This document shows positions 1-5,532 of a stretch of DNA of 6,373 nucleotides, piece by piece. Origin of the DNA: JBFLVQ01 sp040758525 (GTDB taxonomy: Bacteria > Acidobacteriota > Blastocatellia > Chloracidobacteriales > JADJPF01); contig JBFLVQ010000568.1 in NCBI GenBank assembly GCA_040758525.1, positions 1-6,373 of the forward strand. Direction: 5' to 3'. The notes beneath the pieces are model-generated. The model had not been told where the DNA came from. It made no database searches and saw only the letters and a list, made by a program, of their open reading frames with translations. How positions within the stretch are numbered: position 1 is the stretch's first letter; each line of letters begins with the position of its first letter. Position numbers and translations under genes: made by a program.

Positions 1-80
1 AAAACATACCTATTGTCTAAAGGCTGCGGGTAGAGTTATTACTAGGATAATCAGGGTGAATTAACAGATTGTATTGTGAT
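1..80. other. Non-coding sequence downstream of the barrel gene; nothing recognised
   Basis: No hairpin with a T-tract, RNA gene or convincing ORF is visible. On the minus strand an ATG at 5-7 could begin another co-directional gene beyond the window, but only seven bases of it are present and its ribosome binding site is weak. Confidence 0.4.
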
Positions 81-1103
81 TTAGAAGAAGCGGCTGATAC
101 CGATAACGTAGAATTGGCCAGCCGGGTAATTACGTCCTGCCACGGTAAAGAGAACTCCAGCCGTGATACTAGTACGAGGAGTTATTATTAAGCTTGCCAG
201 CGGTCCAAGCGCAAAGATACGGCGGCCTGTCTGCTTTTCATAATCTGATTTAAAACCGGGGGGGATATCTCCTTTTGTTCCTACCGTCTTTAATTCATCT
301 TTCTTACCTACAATAATGAAGCGGAATGGTACATCATAGTTACGTTGAATAATCCCATCACCAGAGAGAATCAGTGAGAGTCGGCGCATCACATTATAGT
401 TGATCTGAAAATTGTAGATAAACTCATTGCCAGGCTTAACAGGTAAGGTTCGATTCGTGAAAGTGTCAAGCGCGCCTTTCTGCTCCTTGCCTCGCAGCCT
501 TACTCCAGCCTCTCCACCTATACGTAAAGAGCGATTAAAGACTGTAACACTTTTGCTAATCTGTCCGGTTAAATCAAGATCGTTTTGGCCTTCGGCAATT
601 GGCAGCGTGGTACCATCAAAGAGCTTCTGTACATCGGCAGATCCTGCTGATAGTTTAATATCCGCCTTAGCTGTGAGAAAGAATGGTTCGCTTACGATAT
701 TATAACGCACACCAAAGCGCATATTGCCAATACCTGTATCAATAGGTGAGAATTGTGAGTCGCTTAGAATCTTACCACTGCTATCCCGGCTGATTGCTTG
801 ACTACGTGCAATCGGTATAGTCAGATGGGCTTCCAGACGTCTAGTGATACCATAAGAGATATCGATCGAGAGAATATCGGTCTTAGTGTTACCAAGGAAA
901 CTGAATCCAGCCGGCGGTACCACTCTTACACGATTGCCTAAGAAATCGAAGCGTGTTGCTGTGTCGGATCGAGTATAGAAGGTCGATACAACACCACGCC
1001 CAGGTGGCAATGTCTCTGCCTGCCCCCGGGCAGTGTCCGCACTAGCGAGTAACACTAGCGCGAACACCATTATTACAAAAAGATAGTTAGTGACTCGGTT
1101 CAC
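81..1103 (-). CDS. Predicted outer-membrane beta-barrel protein (transporter-like)
   Basis: A 340-residue protein predicted to insert in the outer membrane, of unknown substrate. Residues 1-29 form a signal peptide (hydrophobic run LFVIMVFALVLLAS, then ARGQA before ETLPPG). The mature chain has no Cys and shows alternating amphipathic strands separated by charged loops, for example ILSIDISYGITRRLEAHLTI (77-96), MRFGVRYNI, FFLTAKADIKLSAG, LRIGGEAGVRLRG, FIYNFQINYNVMRRLSLILSG and SITAGVLFTVAG. The chain ends YVIGISRFF; a C-terminal Phe on the last strand is the usual signal for barrel assembly. The style resembles the 'meta-pathway phenol degradation-like' putative transporter family (PF13557), but that is a guess. 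The start is GTG at 1103. AAGGGA at 1112-1117 overlaps the upstream TAA, with eight bases of spacing, which favours translational coupling to the propeller gene. A run of seven G (plus strand) at 258-264 lies inside the gene. Confidence 0.82.
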   Translation of the reverse strand: MNRVTNYLFVIMVFALVLLASADTARGQAETLPPGRGVVSTFYTRSDTATRFDFLGNRVRVVPPAGFSFLGNTKTDILSIDISYGITRRLEAHLTIPIARSQAISRDSSGKILSDSQFSPIDTGIGNMRFGVRYNIVSEPFFLTAKADIKLSAGSADVQKLFDGTTLPIAEGQNDLDLTGQISKSVTVFNRSLRIGGEAGVRLRGKEQKGALDTFTNRTLPVKPGNEFIYNFQINYNVMRRLSLILSGDGIIQRNYDVPFRFIIVGKKDELKTVGTKGDIPPGFKSDYEKQTGRRIFALGPLASLIITPRTSITAGVLFTVAGRNYPAGQFYVIGISRFF

Positions 1104-1111
1104 TATATTAA

Positions 1112-1117
1112 TCCCTT
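1112..1117 (-). promoter_or_regulatory. Shine-Dalgarno site overlapping the upstream stop codon, deciding a GTG start
   Basis: AAGGGA on the minus strand overlaps the TAA stop (1116-1118) of the propeller gene and lies eight bases before the GTG at 1103. It supports the GTG start of the barrel gene and suggests that ribosomes finishing the propeller gene re-initiate here. Confidence 0.6.
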
Positions 1118-2873
1118 ACTTGATGAAGTTCACACGGAAGACCGTCTGAGTCTTATCAGCTAATAGGAAGAGTTCGCCACGCGAATTGACAAACAGACCA
1201 CGTAGTGCATCTGCGCCCAGGCCGGTATTATAGGTATTAACAAGATCGCCTTGTTGAGTCACTTCTATTAATGTTCCATCACCACGGTTTGAGATCAGCA
1301 GATTACCTGATGGTAGCAGCACCAGACCAAATGGATAGTTGAGACCACCTCGCAACATCTTCTGTTCGCCGCTCTGTTCATTAACAGCAAAAAGCATCTC
1401 TTTACCCGAGTCGATAACATATATCGTTCTAGTCCTACGATCATAGGCAAGCTGTTCGGGGCCACGAGTATTAGCATCTACTGAAGCGAGTGTAAAGCCA
1501 TCTGTGATCTTGGTCATAGATCTAGTTGCTGGATCGACACGACGAATTTCACCAGTACCGCCATTGGTGAGAAAGAAAGTTCTTGATACTAGACCTTCCA
1601 CACCAAGTAGGTAACGTGGATTAGAAACCCCACCCATATTTCCTGGTGGTACGCCTTCAATGCCACGATTAGTAGGACCGAAGCCACGCGACGCGAGAGG
1701 GCCAGGGTTACAGGTCGTGTAGGCAACATCTTGACTGTAAAAGGCAATAGATGATGGGAAGATAAACAGGCCACGTTGTGTTTGAACTATTTCACCAGTA
1801 TTTGAAAGGATTACTAGTGAACTGCTACGAAATTGTGTAACCGCATAACCACCACCGGGTATCTCGGTCATATGGTAGATATCGGGGCCATTATTTTGGC
1901 TAAGCTGAGCAAATCGAATCAACTCTACCTGAGCTTGGGGAGCGCCACGATCGATTGCCAACAGCAGATTATCTGTAGAAGTGCCACCTGGAGTTGTGAT
2001 GGTAAGAGAGCGCATGCCTACTTCAGCATTGCGTGTAGCATTGAGTCTTACTGGTAGTTGAGTATCGGTGCCACCAGATAGTATTTCTGCTGTTAGACCG
2101 CTGCCACTAAAACTGACACTGCTTGCACCAGCAAGTCGGAAGCCCATAATAACGGCATTAACAGTACTGCCTTGAGTGATACGTGGTGGGTTGATACCAC
2201 TTACTACGGGTTTGGCATCTTCCCCGCCAGCAATAACAAAACGTAGAGAATCATTCTCAGCAATTCCCCCTAACGTAGTTACTGTGATCTTGCGTGCGCT
2301 TGTTTGTGCATTGGCGGCAATGGTGATATTGATCGGCAAACGAGCAGGATTGAGCGTCTCACCTGTTGTTACAGTTACGTCTGCACCACTAATGGTTACC
2401 GTAGCACCTAATAGATTACGACCTTCTAAGATCGTACTAACCGTTGTGCCAGCTTTACCAGCAGCGGTTTGTAGAGAGTTAATGCTAGGTGGCGCCGTGG
2501 AATTAATGATAAAGGCAGTAGAACGTTGCGCATTAGCGGCATCGAATACCTGAAATGCTGCCTGATCACCAGCATCAATTGCTGCTAAACGGGCATCTGT
2601 AGCGCGTAGCTGTGTGGGCGTACCATCAGCAAGCCGACCCTTCTTAAGTGCTTTTGTCTTGGTCGCGGCTGTTCCATTAATCTCGACCACCACACCACGC
2701 TGGGGAAAATTACTTCCTACTACTAAAGCTTGGAAACTGCCATTGCTGCGACGCGAGATATTAACATCAGTAATTAAGGGAGCCTGTGTCTGAGCTTTGG
2801 CAAGAGAGTTTATCCCTAGTAAAATAAAGAAGACAAAGAAGAGATATGAAAAGATTTTTGATCGACTGTTCAT
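1116..2873 (-). CDS. Secreted IPT/TIG-like and NHL/SMP-30-like beta-propeller protein
   Basis: A 585-residue exported protein, probably binding a ligand or partner at the cell surface or in the periplasm; no catalytic residues are recognised. Residues 1-27 are a signal peptide (MNSRSK, Phe/Leu core, LAKA then QTQ). Three repeated immunoglobulin-like modules follow at about 32-125, 128-215 and 222-308. Each has a 'P-x-I-x-x-(L/I/V)' opening, a 'G-x-N/F-L/F' turn (GSNFPQRG, GRNLLGAT, GFRLAGAS) and a closing strand such as RKITVTTLGG or RSLTITTPGG, as in IPT/TIG domains. From about 315 to the end the blades read like an NHL or SMP-30 propeller (for example GPEQLAYDRRTRTIYVIDSG and YPFGLVLLPSGNLLISNRGD). 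The propeller has one Cys (C388). ATG start; GGAG at 2885-2888 lies 11 bases upstream. It is 20 bp after the small exported gene and 12 bp before the barrel gene, so likely co-translated with them. Domain calls are by eye. Confidence 0.88.
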   Translation of the reverse strand: MNSRSKIFSYLFFVFFILLGINSLAKAQTQAPLITDVNISRRSNGSFQALVVGSNFPQRGVVVEINGTAATKTKALKKGRLADGTPTQLRATDARLAAIDAGDQAAFQVFDAANAQRSTAFIINSTAPPSINSLQTAAGKAGTTVSTILEGRNLLGATVTISGADVTVTTGETLNPARLPINITIAANAQTSARKITVTTLGGIAENDSLRFVIAGGEDAKPVVSGINPPRITQGSTVNAVIMGFRLAGASSVSFSGSGLTAEILSGGTDTQLPVRLNATRNAEVGMRSLTITTPGGTSTDNLLLAIDRGAPQAQVELIRFAQLSQNNGPDIYHMTEIPGGGYAVTQFRSSSLVILSNTGEIVQTQRGLFIFPSSIAFYSQDVAYTTCNPGPLASRGFGPTNRGIEGVPPGNMGGVSNPRYLLGVEGLVSRTFFLTNGGTGEIRRVDPATRSMTKITDGFTLASVDANTRGPEQLAYDRRTRTIYVIDSGKEMLFAVNEQSGEQKMLRGGLNYPFGLVLLPSGNLLISNRGDGTLIEVTQQGDLVNTYNTGLGADALRGLFVNSRGELFLLADKTQTVFRVNFIK

Positions 2874-2893
2874 AACGGTTTATTCTCCATTAA

Positions 2894-3286
2894 CTATCTC
2901 TTTTTGAGAACTTTTATTTCGATTGCCTGGCTATTGGTCTGTTGATATACCACTTTCACATCAATATCAGCAGTGAGATCAGACAACTGCAGATCTTTAC
3001 GGCCATCAAACTGTTTCGAATCCTCAGCACGGTATTTGGTCTTTTTGTTAAGTGTCAGAGTCAGTTCCTGACCTTTGTTATCCTTGACTGTGATAGTCTG
3101 TTTCTCTTCATCAATCTTGATAAGGGTTGCACGTACCGACTTAGTAGGTGTAAAGGCATCACTGGCACCAGCACGTGGTGCACTGATTGCACCTCCACTA
3201 CCGCCTGATGCGAGTGCTGGGCTTACTGATAAAACATATGCCATTGATAGTGTGAGGCAGCAGATAAGAGTACTTGTTTTGACCAT
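2894..3286 (-). CDS. Small exported DUF5666-like beta-rich protein
   Basis: A 130-residue periplasmic or secreted protein of unknown function. Residues 1-26 form a Sec signal peptide (MVK, hydrophobic core, then SPALA with likely cleavage before SGG). A Gly/Ser/Ala-rich linker runs to about residue 48. The mature domain (about 50-128) begins RATLIKIDEEKQTITVKDN and alternates short beta strands with charged turns. This 'modulates X, stores in K/D-rich strands' pattern is typical of DUF5666-like and related small OB-like domains. The mature part has no His, Cys or Trp, which argues against a CusF-type copper chaperone. The start is well supported: ATG with AAGGAG at 3294-3299, seven bases upstream. 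The stop is TAG at 2894-2896. It heads a tight group, with the next gene 20 bp downstream, after a 109-bp gap from the redox fusion gene. The CDS call is firm; the family is a resemblance judged by eye. Confidence 0.85.
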   Translation of the reverse strand: MVKTSTLICCLTLSMAYVLSVSPALASGGSGGAISAPRAGASDAFTPTKSVRATLIKIDEEKQTITVKDNKGQELTLTLNKKTKYRAEDSKQFDGRKDLQLSDLTADIDVKVVYQQTNSQAIEIKVLKKR

Positions 3287-3293
3287 GCCGCTT

Positions 3294-3299
3294 CTCCTT
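3294..3299 (-). promoter_or_regulatory. Shine-Dalgarno site of the small exported gene
   Basis: AAGGAG on the minus strand, seven bases before the ATG at 3286. It is the strongest ribosome binding site in the window and fixes that start, fitting this gene being the first of a translated group. Confidence 0.75.
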
Positions 3300-3310
3300 A
3301 AATTTCGCGT

Positions 3311-3352
3311 TAAACTCTTTTGCTATATATATACCGGCCAAAAGAGAATTTA
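3311..3352 (-). repeat. Inverted repeat in the 109-bp gap (possible operator or leader hairpin)
   Basis: Perfect 8-bp arms CTCTTTTG (3315-3322) and CAAAAGAG (3339-3346) enclose a 16-base centre containing the AT run TATATATATA (3324-3333). Outer TAAA (3311-3314) and TTTA (3349-3352) extend the pairing past a two-base bulge. The gap (3287-3395) is the only one over 30 bp between genes here, so the element may be an operator, part of a promoter for the three envelope genes, or a leader RNA hairpin. It has no U-tract straight after it on the minus strand, so it is not a classic terminator. The arms are AT-rich and short, so chance is possible. Confidence 0.45.
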
Positions 3353-3357
3353 TTCCC
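3330..3357 (-). promoter_or_regulatory. Weak ECF-like promoter candidate upstream of the envelope genes
   Basis: On the minus strand GGGAAT (3352-3357) is followed after 15 bases by CGGTATA (3330-3336), loosely like the GGAAC / CGTA-GTC layout of ECF sigma promoters. It would start transcription about 35-45 bases before the ATG at 3286. The match is imperfect, and I weigh it only because an anti-sigma-like gene lies in the same cluster. The overlapping AT run could instead serve as a housekeeping -10. Confidence 0.18.
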
Positions 3358-3395
3358 AAAAAAAGCGGCGATTTGCTCTTGATAGGGTAAGCTTA

Positions 3396-5507
3396 TTACT
3401 TACCTGGTGACTGCATATTTAGTACAGGCAATGATCGCTTGGATTGTGAAGTTGTGGGATCGTGAGGATGGCCAGTACCTATGCGGCCAAAACTGAGCAC
3501 ACTCATAGGACAATTGGTAACACAGGCTGAACAACGTACACATTCTACATCATCCATTGGTGTACCTTTAATAGCATAACTGGCCACATCTATACCCATA
3601 TGACAACTCTTTGTACATACTCCACAACTGATACATTTCTTCTTGTCAGAGAAGATACGATACTGGCTAAATTTTCCATAGATATGCATCAGCGATGCCA
3701 ATGGACAAGCGTAACGGCACCAGATACGTCCGGAGAAGAAGAAATATGTACCCAATGCGAGCGCACCGCTAATACCTACATCAACAATCAGTGTGTACCA
3801 TTCTCTTGCAGGACGGGTGATTTTGAACAGTGTTTCCGAAGGATAGAACCATGAGATTACAGAAAGCGCAGTGATAATGGTGATAAAGAAGAGTACTACT
3901 TGTCCAAAATTCTCCCATTTTTTTGCTTTTGCACCATGGGGGGCAAGGGTACGGTAAGAGTCACCTAGTGTCTCGGCAAGCGCGCCACAACTACAGATCC
4001 AACCACAGATTGCTCCTTTACCCCAATAGCGTACCAGTAGTGGTACGATCACAAATGTCTGTACTAGTGATAGACCGACCCAGAAATAGTTAATAGGCTG
4101 ATCTGTTGCTAAACCATAAGTGAGCAGTGGCCAGGGTAATATCAGGTTATAACTATACCAATAGCTTTTGTAGGGAAATATGTAGTTCTCAGCAAATGTT
4201 GGTAGTAATCCATGCTCTCCCATATAAGGGAGAAGGAAATTGGGCAGGATAAAGAGCGGAAGTGCTTGAATAAGAAAGAGAGTTATGGTCTGGTTGCGTA
4301 TGTAAGGAGTAGGTTTTTCGATAATACGCTTTATGCCAAAGACACCTACTGCCATTGTATAGAGCAACCCATACCAGAAACCTGGAGATTGACCAAAAAG
4401 ATCGGTGTGATAATAATGTTTGCCAAAATAGACAATAGAAAAGATGGTTAATGAGAAAGCAAAGAGCGCAGCTCGTACCATTGACCAAGTATTCTCGATC
4501 TTTAGCCCAATACGCTTAAGGAAATCATAAGGTAGTTCGCTGCCGAGCATAGTGAAGACCATATCATTGACCAACGTTATCTCACCACTCTCTGTCTTCA
4601 GATATACTGACGTCTCAGTGATCTCCTTAACCTGGGAGTTAAAGAGTACCTTCAACTTACCTTCTTTCTGGTAGTGCGCAATCCGTTCTGCATTACCCTC
4701 TTTGATACGGGTGAATTCGCCCTTGCGATAGGAGAGAGTCACTTCATTGCCAGTGTCGGCAAGCGCACAGGCGGTCTCAATAGCAGAATCACCTCCACCT
4801 ACCACCAACAGCCGCTGACCTTCATATTCACCAGGATCGCGCAGAACATCAGTTACTTTTTGCAGTTGCTCGCCAGGTACATCTAATTTACGACTCTTGC
4901 CGGCTTTGCCAATTGCTAAAATAATGCGCTTGCCTTGCACCACCTGATCATTTTCCAAAATTACATCAAAGAGGGCTTCATCACGTTTCTTGATATCCTT
5001 TACAGCAGCATTTTGGCGGATATTGAGTTTCTCTTCGGCAATAATTTTGTACCAGGCCGCCAATGTATCCTCTTTAGTCGCTTGTACAACAGGCAGTTGA
5101 CTCTTGTAGATCAACTGTTTTGGCTCGGCAAAGATCAGTTTCCCTTTAGGAAAGTTAACAACTGTATTGGCAATACGTGCACCTTCCAATATCACATAGC
5201 TAAGACCATGCTTTTTAGCTTCCAGTCCTGAGGAGAGACCACCAGCGCCCGCACCAACAATGACAACATCATAGACCTTCGCATTGTTAGCAATACCTTG
5301 TGATTTCAATTGATGATAGATATTGTTAGTTACTTCATAGCCCTGTTGTGCGGCAAAACGTAGTAAGGGCAATCCAGAAAGATCTCCAATCGCATAGATC
5401 CCTTTAACATTTGTCTCATAGGTTGAGCTAAGGATAGGAAAGCGTACTACTTCACCAACAGGATTGCCTTTTTGCAACCATTGAAAGTATCTGCTGATAG
5501 GATTCAT
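3396..5507 (-). CDS. Membrane-bound NAD(P)H-flavoprotein fused to NapH/CcoG-like polyferredoxin
   Basis: A 703-residue protein likely to move electrons between NAD(P)H, FAD, Fe-S clusters and a membrane partner such as quinone; the exact reaction is unknown. Order: residues about 13-69 resemble the C-terminal end of thioredoxin-reductase-type flavoproteins (GIYAIGD, 36-42). An FAD-type GAGAGG follows at 85-90 and an NAD(P)H-type GGGDSA at 237-242. Hydrophobic segments lie near 342-361, 376-393, 407-428, 452-467, 473-493, 535-555 and 571-591. NapH-like motifs are CGWICSCG (C501, C505, C507) and CRYACP (C597, C601). Two ferredoxin motifs follow: C625/C628/C631/C635 and C656/C659/C662/C666. The reductase part has a single Cys (C247) and no CxxC, so it is not a thioredoxin reductase; it is nearer to YpdA-like or ferredoxin-NADP-reductase-like proteins. 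The ATG at 5507 is chosen; an in-frame TTG at 5510 directly precedes it. AGAGGA lies 8-9 bases upstream of the ATG. It sits 25 bp after the anti-sigma-like gene, suggesting co-transcription. Confidence 0.9.
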   Translation of the reverse strand: MNPISRYFQWLQKGNPVGEVVRFPILSSTYETNVKGIYAIGDLSGLPLLRFAAQQGYEVTNNIYHQLKSQGIANNAKVYDVVIVGAGAGGLSSGLEAKKHGLSYVILEGARIANTVVNFPKGKLIFAEPKQLIYKSQLPVVQATKEDTLAAWYKIIAEEKLNIRQNAAVKDIKKRDEALFDVILENDQVVQGKRIILAIGKAGKSRKLDVPGEQLQKVTDVLRDPGEYEGQRLLVVGGGDSAIETACALADTGNEVTLSYRKGEFTRIKEGNAERIAHYQKEGKLKVLFNSQVKEITETSVYLKTESGEITLVNDMVFTMLGSELPYDFLKRIGLKIENTWSMVRAALFAFSLTIFSIVYFGKHYYHTDLFGQSPGFWYGLLYTMAVGVFGIKRIIEKPTPYIRNQTITLFLIQALPLFILPNFLLPYMGEHGLLPTFAENYIFPYKSYWYSYNLILPWPLLTYGLATDQPINYFWVGLSLVQTFVIVPLLVRYWGKGAICGWICSCGALAETLGDSYRTLAPHGAKAKKWENFGQVVLFFITIITALSVISWFYPSETLFKITRPAREWYTLIVDVGISGALALGTYFFFSGRIWCRYACPLASLMHIYGKFSQYRIFSDKKKCISCGVCTKSCHMGIDVASYAIKGTPMDDVECVRCSACVTNCPMSVLSFGRIGTGHPHDPTTSQSKRSLPVLNMQSPGK

Positions 5508-5532
5508 CAATATTATCCTCTGTTCTGCTTGC

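Noticed and set aside
2176..2553. Plus-strand open frame of 125 codons
   Set aside because: It lies wholly antisense to the well-supported IPT/propeller gene, has no domain-like pattern and no ribosome binding site; it is a shadow.
2894..3286. CusF-like periplasmic copper chaperone
   Set aside because: The mature protein has no His, Cys or Trp, so the copper ligands of CusF cannot be present.
3358..3364. Run of seven T on the minus strand as a rho-independent terminator
   Set aside because: The bases before it (AATCGCCGC) form no visible stem.
3386..3404. Small hairpin GGTAAG / CTTACC overlapping the stop of the redox fusion gene, as a possible terminator
   Set aside because: The stem is only six base pairs and mostly AT, it overlaps the stop codon, and no T-tract follows it on the minus strand.
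3075..3410. Plus-strand open frame of 111 codons spanning the 109-bp gap
   Set aside because: Most of it is antisense to the small exported gene, the composition is unlike a protein family, and it ends inside the redox fusion gene.
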